Source: Dreissena polymorpha (taxonomy: Eukaryota > Mollusca > Bivalvia > Myida > Dreissenidae). From it: a stretch of DNA of 64,000 bases. The stretch lies in the NCBI RefSeq assembly GCF_020536995.1, contig NC_068359.1:89176353-89240352 (forward strand), read 5' to 3'. The notes beneath the pieces were generated by a model. It had not been told where the DNA came from. It did no database searches and saw only the letters and a program-made list of their open reading frames with translations. How positions within the stretch are numbered: the first letter of the stretch is position 1; each line of letters begins with the position of its first letter. Positions 52,107-63,951 of this stretch are shown one piece after another. Made by a program: the position numbers and the translations under genes.

Positions 52107-52197
52107 AAACAAGTGGGCGATGTGGAAGTTAACCAGTCACAACAAGTTGTGCTTTTTTTCAAACACAATCTTAGTTACGAAATACCGTCAAATTCTG
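52107..52197 (+). other. Candidate isolated exon
   Basis: TTTTCCAG precedes a frame KQVGDVEVNQSQQVVLFF...SYEIPSNSG that ends at a good donor GGTGCGTAA in phase 1. A possible phase-matched terminal exon follows TTTCCAG near 52756 (INKGSGTIKLCNK, stop). Composition looks coding but I recognise no family. Confidence 0.25.
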
Positions 52198-52199
52198 GT

Positions 52200-54240
52200 G
52201 CGTAAATCCGGATTCATTGTATCGAGCAGGATTAGTTTTTAATTGCGAAGATTTTTGCTTCAATAAATTTAATAACTTAATTTTATAATAATCTCCAATA
52301 ATCAATATAATATTTGATTGTTGATTTCTTTGGAATACAAATTGATGGGTAAGTAAAACACTAACATAATTGATTTATTGCATTTGTTACCAACTGAAAA
52401 GCAATTCTTAAACGATTTTAGGCTTATTTATCGTCCTTAAAAGTAATGAAAAGCAAACTGTAAAATTTGTATTGTTAATAATAACCAAAGACATCAACAC
52501 ATTGATTTTCTCCAAAGTATACGATTGCATGTTAGCAATGTACAAAATGAACATTAATTTCGTCCAAAATGTTTGTAACAAAAATCTTAAAAAAAAATAA
52601 ATCAACAAAATAGAAATTGACAAAACCTTTTTGCCATTAAACTAATTTGGTTGTGTTTTTGTTAGTTTTTATTTTCGATATAAGAAGCAGTTTTGCCTAG
52701 CTCTGGGCTTCACACAATCCATTGTTTGGGGCAAAAAGGACAGTTTTGGTTTCCAGAGATAAACAAAGGTTCAGGGACGATCAAATTGTGCAATAAATAA
52801 ACTAATTAACAATGGTGATTTTCTTTATTAGGTCCAATGATTTACTCTGATGGGATATAAACATAGATTTTAAACAACTATGAATATTCTATACATTTCT
52901 GTCTATAAAGAAATCATCTATGCGCTTACTTGTCATCTATGTACTTGATCAACTTATTTTTTAGCCAGCGGCCAAGCCTAGAAACCAGACGATTGACAAA
53001 AACAGAAGCTCGTATGACTACCGATATATTAATAATTGCCGTACGTTTTATTTGACTGTGAAAATAAAGAAATGTGGAAAACACGACATTACGTTTTTTA
53101 ACTGAGTTAAATTGAATAAATGGCTAAAAACTAAATGTGTGCAGTACAGACGTGATTCATTTATGGCTACAAAATCGCTCGTTTTTTGGTGTTGATATAA
53201 CTTTTAGTGGCGAAATAGTTTTTAGCTGGCGATACTTTGGAGCCAAATATCATGAATCCCACGTGAGATAACTGTATTTATAAAATATTCAAATTGCAAG
53301 TATGTTGTATATTTAGCTTATAATTCCTAGATAATCCTCGTAATCAAAATTAATTCGACACATCACAACAATCTAGTTATGTTTAATTAGTTGATGACAT
53401 AATAACGAGTGCTTGTTGAATGCATTAACTTTAGCTTAATTGAGTCGAAAGTCTGAGGCTTATTGAGAAATCATTCTCGAGTCTGTTTCATGCGAAGGAC
53501 CAGTATCGTTTGTCCTAATCATAATCTTAATCACACTTCAACTTTGGGGATTTACAAAGAGACATCACAGTCGATAGGAAGACGCCATATCCACAACGCC
53601 AAAACAACCTAGCCAGCTTGAAATTCCTTAGTCTAAACAGTTTTCACAAATGCACTCAGTGTTATTATATTAGATCAATTAGCATAGAGGATGTAAACAG
53701 CTTTTTGTGTCATCAGTAAATTATTAAGATTATATTATTTGGCTAAAATAATTTTCTTTTTGATATCATTTTACTGTTTTATACACGAAAATAACCTTAT
53801 ATGTATTTATAAATTATAATTCATGGATATCAAATTAGCTTTTGCTTGTGGAAAAGGTAGCATCGGTTTTTATATTAAAATGAGTATGCAACAATAGCAA
53901 TGGCTCAAGTTTGTTTAAACAAACTTATACATTTAAATGGTAATATGTTTGAACATGTTTTGTCACTTGCATTTACAAGAGAAGCACAATACATTTACTA
54001 CAAATACAGCTTATGAAGATTGTTGAATAATTTTACCATTCCATGAATATAAAGACTGCATATACTTACGATGTAATTGTTTAATAATGAATGATACAAT
54101 GCGCGTGATTAAGTCAATCACAGTAGAAAAATTATCATAGAAACCAATTACAAATATAGCATATCGCTCACAATCAGTTTGTGAGTATATACTATGTCAT
54201 TATTTTAGGGAAACGTGCTTAATAAAGCTTTTGAAGTTAA
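52200..54240. other. Gene-free intergenic stretch
   Basis: Short frames only; nothing recognisable beyond the possible small exon near 52756. Confidence 0.3.
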
Positions 54241-54244
54241 CCAT

Positions 54245-54250
54245 TTTATT
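54245..54250 (-). terminator. Polyadenylation signal of the Ig-receptor gene
   Basis: AATAAA on the minus strand about 85 bases below the TGA at 54332. Confidence 0.6.
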
Positions 54251-54331
54251 CCAAGTAAAAATTATGGACTATTTGATAAGATCTTCTTGTTTACAATGGA
54301 ACGCATTTTCTTGAGACTTTTCAACTCTATT

Positions 54332-57300
54332 TCACATTAGGCTCTCATAACGGAATTCATCAGACCTGTAAAACATAAAAATATCACACAATATGGCATA
54401 ATTCGTGATTACAATCGTTGGTATACACATGCGATTAATTTACCATTGTTTATAAATAAAATATGCATTACCAAATGAAACCAATAATTGACTGTAATAT
54501 ACATACCCTCTTTTTCGTATAGCTTCTGTTCCTTCTGCGATGTCTAAAATAAAAAATGCCATTACACTGCTTTCTGTAATATCATACTGCATAATACAAA
54601 TTGTTTAGGCGATAATTGAACAAAACTATTATTTATTTACATATTATTTGTGCGCCTTGGTATGCTTAAAGTTACGTATTCAAATAACGATATAATTGAA
54701 ACATATAAACAATAACGCATTATCAAATGATTTACGCACCAGTGATAAGAGTAATATCTGCTAAAGTATCAATCTGAACTGATTGGAAAATGTTTCCTTG
54801 GTGAATCTCCACGCCTGAACATTCCTTGCTGACCGTGTTATCTGCGAGACTCGATCGGATGTTTATGTGTGGTTCATCGTCAGATCCACTCTTTCCTGAT
54901 TGCAATTGCGTTGGGATGATTTCGTAGTGGCTAGTAGCTGACTCCGTAGAACTCGGTTCTGAATTGCCATCAAGAGAGTCCGTGTAATTGAGCACCTCCA
55001 TGTTTTTCGGTGATGTTGTCGGTTCACCTTGTCTAGCGTTGGTGTGGATCTCAGGAGAACAATCACTTATCGATGTAATATACATCGCTATCGGAGTTCG
55101 CCTAATTTTGACGACAGCTGCAATACAAATCAAAAAACTATACATGTAAACATTAATGTTCAATCAACATTACTAATGCTGTACTAATGCTGCGCTTGTT
55201 CACGTATACACATTATAGTACTTTAGTTTATTAAAACGAAATATATATTATGAACACACCAGACTGCGTGGCACACTTCCGGTACACGAACACTGATGTG
55301 GAAATAACAGCTGCAATAAAAACGAATCCGACGCCGACCACACTGGCGAATAACACGGTTGCGTTCTTGTCAACTGAAATGTGACATCGATCTTTTAACA
55401 CAATTAACATTTACATATGTCGAATAATAGAAAGAAACAACTTACTTAGAAATCAAACAAAGTTGCTCCATTCAAACATTTTCTATGAATATACATTTAA
55501 TCAATGTCTATGATGTTAAAGGGGCCTTTTCACGTTTTGGTTATTTGACAAACTTTAAAAAAATTGTTTAAGATTCGCAAATTTTCGTTTTAGTTATGAT
55601 ATTTGTGAGGAAACACCAATACTGAACATTTAACATGCTCTAAAATATCCATTATATTAATCTTTTTACGATTTAAAAACCTGAAAATTATAAAGCGTTG
55701 CAACCCGAAACGATTAAACAATGTGGAGAGTTCTGTTGTTGTTATGTTTTGTGATAGTTATTAATCGTTGATTATCACAGACATTTCATTAATTCCTTCT
55801 TAATGTATAATCTCCATCGTTAATTCGATCGTTTACGACGTTATTTGCCATTTTGGCCGAGTCACAATTTATTTCCGTATAGTCCGCCATGTTGATAAAA
55901 TGTCAAATGATGTAAGCGACAGGTGCGCATAGCAACGTTAAATCGTATGCGCGATTCGCATTTTGTTAAATTGGTATACGTGTCAGTAATCATTTCAATA
56001 ATTAGATCTAATTATCTTAAAGACAAAAACGATAAAGAATAAATTCGTTTGTGAATTTAAATGTAATTATGCGTAAAAATATATGTTTTGATATAACTGA
56101 ATAATGCATGCAAAGCACAATTGCCACGAGAATAACATCGAGTTGGTCATCAAAAGTCTCCGAAGTAATGATTATATCGTGGAGGAGTACACATTGCCGA
56201 GCGAAAAGTGCGCTTGGTATAACATAGCCTCCGGCATTATCGATTGATACTGACACGGGGTTGTTCACGCATGACTAATTCACAGCTTTGGAGCAGTCAG
56301 TAAGACCTACCTATAAATCGAGCACTGTTATAGATTAAATCTGCTCAATTAAATATAGTCGATTAGACGTTGACGTCTCTTGAGTAAATCAAGCACAGTT
56401 GGAGCGTCACAGACAATCAAGGAAGCTGATTTTGCGGACCAAGTTAGATCGTAAGGCAATAAAGATGTTATCGATAAGGGCGCGAGGCGAAATTTGCCTT
56501 TGAAAAAAGGGCGCGTGGCGAAATTTGCCTTTGAAAAGGGCAGCGTGGCGATCCGGGAGGGCGGCGTGGCTTTTCGCCACGCTATAATGGCCTGGGAAAA
56601 ACACTAGATAGTACGAGGATTGCTTATATAAAGTATAAAATACATCAGTCATTGTATGAGCACGGATTACCGAGTGGTCTAAGCGATAAACGTGTCCGGG
56701 GGTCAGTGGTTCAAGCCCAGTTGAGGATTACTTTTGTTCTTTCTTTAATGTTATTATTGTTTTTTACTGGACTTTGTTTAGATCCCATTTTTACATTTAT
56801 CAATATAAAGCATTTAATGACAAACTTCAATACATGCCAAAATCTGTGAAAAGGCCCCTTTAAAGATATATTCGATCATTTAATTTATGTACGAGATTTG
56901 TGTCGCCTTAAACTGTTGTTTCACCTAAATAGGTATAGCATTATCTTGAAATAGTAATATGTTCTGCATGGGAATCCTACAATCTCTCAAAAAGCAAAGC
57001 GTCCATTTACATATAAAACTTATTTTGTGCTACTTACACTTTGGAGTTTCCGTCACATTTTCGACCGTACCTGAAATCGTTGTAGAGTCGTTCAGTAATA
57101 AACTACTTGTTTCATACTCATAATTCATAAATTTGGTATAAAACGTAACAGCTGAAAACATATATGGTATTAAACTATATATATATATATATATTGAGTG
57201 TATGATTGATTAAATGATAATGTTTGTTTCAAACAACAAATGCCGATACATATTACGGATTTTATAGAATTACAGCGAATAAATCTGTGTTATTAAGTGT

Positions 57301-59247
57301 GTAATTTCTATTTTATACAGCACGTTTAAACACGTGCATTTCATGATAAAATAATATTCAACATAAACAAATTACAACCAGTTTTAAGTAAGAAACATAT
57401 ATATTTTGTGTTTGTAAAGACTAGCGAAGCGACTAGACGCCATTGCTATGACTTAGCATGTATTTTCGTTAAAGCATTTGCTACCGAGATTACAAACCAA
57501 TACAGCTTAAGGGGCACTAACATAAAATAATGACCGGAGCAAGCGGGCAATATACTAATTACTTGTCCCAGTGAAATACTTTGTGCGAATTAACCTTATT
57601 AACGGAACTCGGACAAATGAGATTTTACGCGTAGTGTAACAATGCAATGTATTCCATTGTTGTGTTACAAATTTTGCTTTATGACGCGGACTTTCACGCA
57701 GAATTTTCGTTTTTGACAACCGTTAATGTGTACCTGTAAATAACATACTCGGCGAGCATCTTTCATTTAATTATTTTGCTATTGCTTCGATTTGGATGAA
57801 TGTATTCGTAAATGAAATTTATCCCACTTTTACAGCGAATTCGGTTGATAAAAGCCCCGTTGATTAAATTTCTGCTATTTCTGCTATAAACCACGGCACA
57901 AATTAACGTCATTTTTTTCGACAAGATGACGTCATAAATCCAGCGAAATTATCCAGTTAAACTAAAGTTGTCTAAATAAAAAGGTTTACTGAATAAAAAG
58001 TGGGATAAATAGAATAAAAAATTAGTGTTGATTATAGAACAGGTTTATCAAGCTCGGCACGAAAACGAAAAAGCACTCTGCATAGGCTCGTTTTTTGTTT
58101 GTTTTCTAAGCCTCGCATGACAAACCTGATCCATAATCAACACTAACATAGTATTCTCTATATTGACTACCTGCTGTTTGTGCGGCTATACTGTTGAACT
58201 TTGTCATCTCATCTGTGATGGTCGGGGATACCTCGACTGTTGTTGTTGCATCAGTTATACTACTAACTTCTTGTACATCAAGTATTATATCTTAAAAATA
58301 AAACCACACACACACACACACACTCGTGAAATCCGTATCAAGTATAGCCTCGCAGATTATATCACAGTGTGCTTAAAAACGTCAATTGTTGTTTTGTCCA
58401 ATTACATTATTGTACAGCATTTACTTTAGTATTTGTTTGAGTCTACGTATTCAGTTAATGTATTAATAAGTCAGATTGCAACAGCTAAAGGCAGTGAAAT
58501 ACACAATATTGACACTTTTTCAATATTTCTGGCGAATAATATATTAAAAGGAAAATGATAATGCAAAAGATGCTTTACCCTGTTTTGACATGGACACACT
58601 ATCGCTGTTAACAAGACTTCCGTTTGTAAATATGGCACAATACCATTCATCGGAGTAATGGAACGTAATTTCTGATATTACGCAACGAACTTGGTTTCTG
58701 TCCTTACACAAACATTGCACTGCTGTCTTTGATAATACAGTCTTAGTTTCACATTCAGTGTCGTCATTGACCACTTTCACGATGTTTTCGAAAGTGTTAC
58801 CAGTTGCCGTTTTTCTATAGAATATAGCAGACGTCATCGAACCTTGACACGAGGCTTCTATCGTCGTCAGACTCAGCATTTGAACATGAATTCGTATGCC
58901 ATACAGACCTGCAAATGTGTATTGGGCCATGCATAACACGACTAAAAAACTCACACTTTTGGAAAAAGTCAGGGCAAAAAGATGTTTGTTCAAGTTGTTC
59001 GTTATATCTCGTTTTTAACATAGTTATACTCATTTGTTAAAACATAAACGCAATGAGCAGATAACAAAAGTATACACATTGTGCACATAGTTATATTTCA
59101 AAATATTACTGCATGCACATGAACACAAGTGTGTTATTGTATCAAATATATTTTTATATGTTAAATTGAAATATTAACATGAACTGAACAATACTTACAG
59201 CAGTTTGAGATTATAACTAATGACACCCATTCGGTAAAGAGATTCAT
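54332..59247 (-). CDS. Type I membrane protein with one Ig-like domain and long tyrosine-bearing tail
   Basis: Complete gene: exons 59199-59247, 58579-58908, 58171-58290, 57038-57151, 55260-55373, 54740-55117, 54507-54543 and 54332-54365. The phases all match (phase 1 except the last intron, phase 2) and sum to 1176 nt, 391 residues. Signal peptide MNLFTEWVSLVIISNC; Ig-like V-type domain about 22-126 (ASCQGS ... SDEWYCAIF) with extra cysteines and no clear core Trp; Thr/Ser-rich stalk 127-205 with NDS and NVT sites; membrane span about 209-233 (FASVVGVGFVFIAAVIS) then YRKC; cytoplasmic tail of about 155 residues with HYEIIP and a C-terminal FRYESLM. No kinase, TIR or death domain. Looks like a cell-surface adhesion or immune-type receptor; ligand and signalling partner are unknown. 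Confidence 0.82.
55516..56863 (+). mobile_element. TIR element with tRNA-like head, copy 2, interrupted
   Basis: It begins TTAAAGGGGCCTTTTCAC and ends GTGAAAAGGCCCCTTTAA, and follows copy 1 closely on both sides, but about 850 bases (roughly 55761-56607) are inserted between its left half and the tRNA-like module. Its head differs from copy 1: box A region TTACCGAGTGGTCTAAGCG (about 56668) is Leu/Ser-tRNA-like, box B GGTTCAAGCCC at 56708-56718. It lies in an intron of the Ig-receptor gene. Confidence 0.75.
55761..56607. mobile_element. Insert within the TIR element, with GC-rich palindromic end
   Basis: The insert is unmatched in copy 1. Near its right end are two direct repeats of GGCGAAATTTGCCTTTGAAAA, then a palindrome GGCGTGGCTTTTCGCCACGC at 56552-56582, then CCTGGGAAAAACACTAG. 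A subterminal hairpin followed by a CTAG-like end is Helitron style, but the opposite end was not identified, so the class is uncertain. Confidence 0.4.
57817..58140. mobile_element. Two adjoining inverted-repeat (MITE-like) segments
   Basis: TTTATCCCACTTTTA (57819-57834) pairs with TAAAAAGTGGGATAAA (57995-58010). Directly beyond, TTAGTGTTGATTATAGAACAG (58021) pairs with CTGATCCATAATCAACACTAA (ending 58145), forming a hairpin. Non-coding, in an intron of the Ig-receptor gene. Confidence 0.5.
58303..58323. repeat. (CA)n microsatellite
   Basis: About ten CA units beside the acceptor of the third coding exon of the Ig-receptor gene. Confidence 0.85.
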
Positions 59248-59295
59248 GTCATTTTAGGGTTTATTTCTTCAGTTGGTATTGCTTATTTATTTTTC

Positions 59296-59304
59296 ATATA
59301 TATC
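59296..59304 (-). promoter_or_regulatory. Possible TATA box of the Ig-receptor gene
   Basis: GATATATATG on the minus strand about 50 bases above the start codon at 59247; this would leave a short leader. Weak evidence in AT-rich sequence. Confidence 0.35.
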
Positions 59305-59309
59305 CGCGT

Positions 59310-60920
59310 AGTTAACCATTCAAACAAATGTATTTATAATTACTTATTTACATGACTGAAACACCTTTGATCTATGCAATAATGAATTGATATATTTGTT
59401 TAGCATTCCGAATAAATATCAACCGGCTGTATTGAGAAATAAAATCCGTTTCAATCTTCTTAATTATTCAAATCAGATACGAACGGCAATCCCGTGTAAA
59501 AACCAAATATAAGGAATTTTATTTTACATTGACAATGGTAGTTAGGAGTGTTGTAATAGAATTGATACTTGACCTTGCCTTGACAATCGTAAAGACATAT
59601 CTAAATGGATCAAGAGCACTGTGACTGACGTATTGATAATACGAGTTTAAATCTGCTACTGACTTTGCACTGCAGTTTCACATTATTTTTTATACGACTT
59701 GATAGCACGATGGTTAAATATTACAAACCGTTATCGCAGAATACGTATCCGATATATTAAATATGTTTGCCCTATACAATGGTATATTTACCAACGATAG
59801 CGAAGTACGATGCGTTGTAATTAAAATGTCGTATGAATGCGTAATTATATGAGAACGATAAGGACGACGTGTAGAAGAGTATTTTTAATGTGCTTTGTTC
59901 ATTTTAGTTCTACTACCAATCAACATGGTGTTCAGAATAATTTAAAAGAAAGGGCAACACAGATACAAAATATTAGGATCTTTAAACACATACGTGTCAA
60001 AAAAAATCAAAACTCCTAGTATAGCAACTTTAATTTAATAATGCAATATAAAAACACTAAATTAATAAAGCATATTCAACCGCAAATCAAATTATAGATT
60101 TAAATGCCCGTTACCGCACTTGAGAAAGAAACAAATACGTTCACATATACCGCGGTAGAACAATTAACATTTCCTTCTAAAGTTAGTCGACTGTTGTTGT
60201 CTATATTTGGAATCTGATTCTGAAACACATACTCAAGTTTACAGAATACAGTTTTATCGCTGTCACTTATACAAAGGATATAACTTGACTCCTTATAATT
60301 TTACAATTCATGCTTCTCTTACAGCGTATAATTGCATTTTCTAAAGAAGATTGTTAGTATACCAAGGCAATATACAATTGTGGTGACTAAGGCATTGTCC
60401 ATTGATAATATGATAAAAAAATCACAAAACATTGTATTGTTATAGGCAAAACATCATTGTTATCCAGTATTCGAACTATAATCATAAGGTTCAACATTGG
60501 AATTCTCAGCTAAATAAGAAATCACTGTCTACGATTATTTGTAAAATACACTCATGGTTTGCAGGACTTTATCACATATGTATCATGTCTCTAATATGGA
60601 AAATACATTGAAAAAAAATTGTTTGATGGCAACAAAACTTGTTTTGAATGACACTGATTTTAAGTTGTTCGCGCTAGCGGGCAACTAATGTAGAGGGAAT
60701 ATTGCAAGTCATTCTGCTCTTTACTACGCTAGGAACGATAACCACCGCATCTACCTATTTATACTTCACCACTGGGACACTGCAGACAGCGTGTATGTAA
60801 TCAAAAATGTTAAACAGTTTCTACGACGACATTGGCCAGTCTAGTGTTTAACAGCTTGTGCGACGACATTGGCCAGTTTATCATTGAAATCTGTACATAT
60901 TGGCTGCTTTCGAACGCCCC
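59310..60920. other. Intergenic stretch above the Ig-receptor gene
   Basis: AT-rich with short frames. A minus-strand frame after GTTTCAG near 60218 (SDSKYRQQQSTNF, then stop) could be a small terminal exon but is unsupported. Two near-identical blocks GCGACGACATTGGCCAGT occur at about 60821 and 60861. Confidence 0.3.
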
Positions 60921-60924
60921 CGTT

Positions 60925-62228
60925 TTAACCGACGGTTTTTACCGGTTAAAACCGCCCCGGTCAATACTCCCAAAGTGGTAATTACTGGTCAATACTGTTC
61001 TATTGAACTTCCCCAATTTTGATTACTATTCCATGCTTAATTAAAGAATATTGAAAATATAAAGTAAACAGACATGTTGCCAATAATGTCTTAAGCTATT
61101 AATACCCACTATTTTATACCTGTTCATGCAATGTGTAGACCAATTTCTCAAAATTTTGCAAATTAGTCAAAGTTGGTCAATTGGAATTTTTTGGTCGATT
61201 GAACTTTTTTTTCAATTCTAATGAATGTTCAGATAATTCTGGGCTTGATTCAACAAGATTAACAATTGGTTGTTCCCCATGCCCCACTGTCACCACAGTC
61301 TTCTTGCAGTCTTCTCCCCTATACAGGTTGGGGCACCAAAAACGGAATATAGGGCCTTAAATGGCACCTTTTTGACACGACACTTACTTGTCATGTATTC
61401 TTGCCTAGATTTCTTTAAATTCTTTTTTTTTAAGTGAAAAAATATTTAATTTTCTATTAATATAAAAATTAACAACCTACTCAGAAAAAAATATTAAAAG
61501 AAACAAATATTTGAAAAGAAGAGTCTAGAGTAGACCTACAATTAGAAAACATTATTTGTTGGCAAAATCAAGAACTGTAATTGCTTATTCGTTTGAAGAC
61601 CAATTGAATCAATTGAACTTTAAAATATGAAAGGCAAAAAAAAAAGAAAGGTGACAATTTAAAAGTAACTATTAAATTAAAAGCAAGTTATCTCCTTTTG
61701 TTTGAGTGATATGAAATAGCCTTTAGGGCAGATGTTTCTTCATTGTCAATATCAGAGACATAACACGGCATGCATTTTATTACCAATTACTTAGGGGCTA
61801 GATTTATAACCGTAGAAAACACACGAGTTCTGTTTGTCCATCTGCTTATCAAATAGATATATCAATAGATCAGTGAAATGCTATGGTAACTTTAATGGTA
61901 ATAGTAATACAAGTAACAGATGTGATACACGGAGATAAAGATATTGTCTTAGTCCTTATGTATTTGAGGCCGTTTCCATAAATAATAAATATATTTTTTA
62001 CAGCTTTAAAGATTTTTTAACAATAAATAACTCAACAAAAGTTTATCAATTACAGAATAATGATTGATTCAATATAGAATAGCTTAAAGTCTTCCTTTGT
62101 GATGTTTAAATGCTATAATTTTCAATCAACCACTATTGACCAGTAATGACCAGTATTGACCGGTTTTAACCGGGTATTGACCGCCGGCCCAGTCAATACT
62201 CAATTGACCGGTTAATATGCCAACCCTG
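60925..62228. mobile_element. Degenerate TIR element with GGTTAAAACCGG ends
   Basis: The left region has TACCGGTTAAAACCG, GGTCAATACTCC and TTACTGGTCAATACTG; the right region has the inverted order TTGACCAGTAATGACCAGTATTGACCGG then TTTTAACCGGGTATTGACC and ends TTAATATGCCAACCCTGTTTT. The ~1.3 kb between is AT-rich without a transposase frame. hAT-like by the style of its ends; target duplication not resolved. Confidence 0.55.
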
Positions 62229-62235
62229 TTTTAGG

Positions 62236-62405
62236 GATAAGGGGCTTAATGCATGTCAAATAAGATTAGCCTGTGCACTCTGATTAGCATGTGCGATGGG
62301 CACAAGCTAATCAAGGACGACACTTTCTGATTTTATGGTGTTTTTCGTGTGAAGAGAGTCTCTGGAACTTGGATGACAATTAATGCATATGCATTAGGCA
62401 CTGTT
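62236..62405. repeat. AATCAGGGACGAC palindromic repeat, longer copy
   Basis: GGGCTTAATGCATGT, AGATTAGCCTGTGCA, GCTAATCAAGGACGACACTTT, then TTTATGGTGTTTTTCGTGT and a closing AATGCATATGCATTAGGCACTGTTTTC give the full layout of this bivalve-type repeat. It sits immediately beside the preceding TIR element. Confidence 0.65.
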
Positions 62406-62579
62406 TTCCCAAAATGAAGCTTAAATTATCTTTTTTATTAATGATTTGAAAAAAAGATAAAAGTGATAATAACTTGAAAGTAATCTCGCTGACAAGGCAA
62501 ATAAACAATATCACTTGTAAATCAAATAAACAACCAATGAGTTCTTAATGTTTACCTCCTGGCATTTTTCAGTAAGCAT

Positions 62580-62720
62580 CTGAAAGGGACCTTTACACAG
62601 TTTGTCATTAAATATTTAATATCGATAAAGATTAACATTCTTAAAAGCTCCATTAAAAAAACAAGAATAAAACAAAAAAGTTACCCTCAACTGGGCTCGA
62701 ACCACTGACCCCTGGATTAA
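62580..62720 (-). mobile_element. TIR element with tRNA-like head, copy 3, truncated
   Basis: In reverse orientation: AAAGGGACCTTTACACAG, the ATTAAATATTTAATATCGATAAA stretch, then ACCCTCAACTGGGCTCGAACCACTGACCCC (box B on minus). It breaks off within the tRNA-like module. Its head matches copy 2 rather than copy 1. Confidence 0.7.
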
Positions 62721-62902
62721 AAGAATATCCTCTGAAATATTGTAACAATAATAGTAAATTTGGCTTGTTTATATATGAACGTGTGATGAATACATGATTA
62801 TTTTGTTAGATAATGTGAAATAAGTAATTTTGATAATGTGTGTGTATATTATTTTAATAGTTCCAAAGAGTCAATGTAACAGCTAACAAATCGTGTTCTA
62901 TC

Positions 62903-62985
62903 CACACACACACACACACACGCGCACCCTCGCACGCACACACGCACACACACACACACGCACGCACTCGAATACACACGCAAAC
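62903..62985. repeat. Imperfect (CA)n microsatellite
   Basis: About 80 bases of ACACAC with CGCAC interruptions. Confidence 0.85.
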
Positions 62986-63500
62986 GTATCGAAAATTTGG
63001 AGATAAATAAAAAAGGTTTTGAAATTAATCAGTTACCCGTCTTTACTGGTTTCATACCAATGAATCATGAACTCGTTAACACTTTTTTGACGTAGCCCAT
63101 TTAAAAACAGGCAACCAATTTGCGTCACCTGTTCACATGTTGATGTGTGAGTGAACATGATTGATAATAGGTAGTTTAGACTTAAGTTAAGGTGGCAATC
63201 TGGTCAAAATGGGAAACATTTTACGTTGCTATATTTTGCTTTTGCATGATAACGGACAAGTCCGGTAAAGGCGAAACAAACACAATTATGAAATTAGTTC
63301 ACATTTCAAACACAAATATGTAAGGTTAGATGTTGTCCTTTGATGGCCGGTCAGCTTACAATCACAACGATCTTACTTGACGGTGTATTGTCGGCTCCAA
63401 AATTCCATCCAAGCCATTGTGTCCGCTAGAGAACAGGATTCGCTATGTAGTCCTGTTACGGGGTCCTGCTCGATCAAAATTCCATCATGACTTACTCACA

Positions 63501-63545
63501 AGCAATTAGGTTCATGTACCCGCCCTTTTCCATTCTATAAACCTC
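63501..63545 (-). other. Candidate small exon with a YMNL motif
   Basis: On the minus strand TTTTTCAG precedes 45 bases that read VYRMEKGGYMNLIA in phase 1 and end at the strong donor GTGAGTAAG. Phase and length match the small cytoplasmic exons of receptor genes such as the one at 54.3-59.2 kb. YMNL is a Grb2-SH2-type (YxN) motif by known rules. The rest of the gene is not seen; it could extend beyond the window. An alternative is an ATG-initiated first exon (MEKGGYMNLIA). Confidence 0.35.
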
Positions 63546-63911
63546 TGAAAAACAAATCGAGGCAATTAACTGATAAATATAGAGGCGACGGAGGCGCTTT
63601 AATTAAGTGAGGGTTAGGCTTGAATAAAAAAAAATAATGTACAAGATGCAGGTATAGGCCAACCATTTTAAGATATAGCATGAGTTTACTTCAAATACCA
63701 GAGGCATAAAAGCAGTTGAACATTGTCGTTTCGTCTGATTAATTTGTTACTGCGGTACACATTGTGCCCTGTAAAGTTATGTCTGTGCTGAAACAAAAAG
63801 ACAAGCAAAGTATTTCGTGTTATTGCATATGTTACTATATTTAGTAACACAATTGGCCGTTTTTTTCGCGAATAACTCGTGAAAATCTCGGTATTGAGCA
63901 ACTGTGCAAAT

Positions 63912-63951
63912 AACCGATTATTGGCACACTGTGCCAAAATCGGTTATTTTC
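63912..63951. repeat. Perfect-looking short palindrome
   Basis: AATAACCGATTATTGGCAC and its near reverse complement GTGCCAAAATCGGTTATT flank a 3-base centre. Further CCGGTTATTTCGCAACCGG follows, so this may be one end of an inverted-repeat element, or lie in a promoter just above ATGGCGTCTG at 63991. Confidence 0.4.

Noticed and set aside
54863-55066. 67-codon minus-strand frame in the receptor tail exon
   Set aside because: Shadow of the 54740-55117 coding exon, which is fixed by splice phase.
58544-58993. Alternative start of the Ig receptor at MNKHLFALTF
   Set aside because: The frame is open upstream of the acceptor at 58909, but the spliced leader exon at 59199-59247 gives a better signal peptide and a matching phase; kept only as an alternative promoter possibility.
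58815-59033. Minus-strand frame overlapping the Ig exon
   Set aside because: Out-of-frame shadow of the Ig domain exon.
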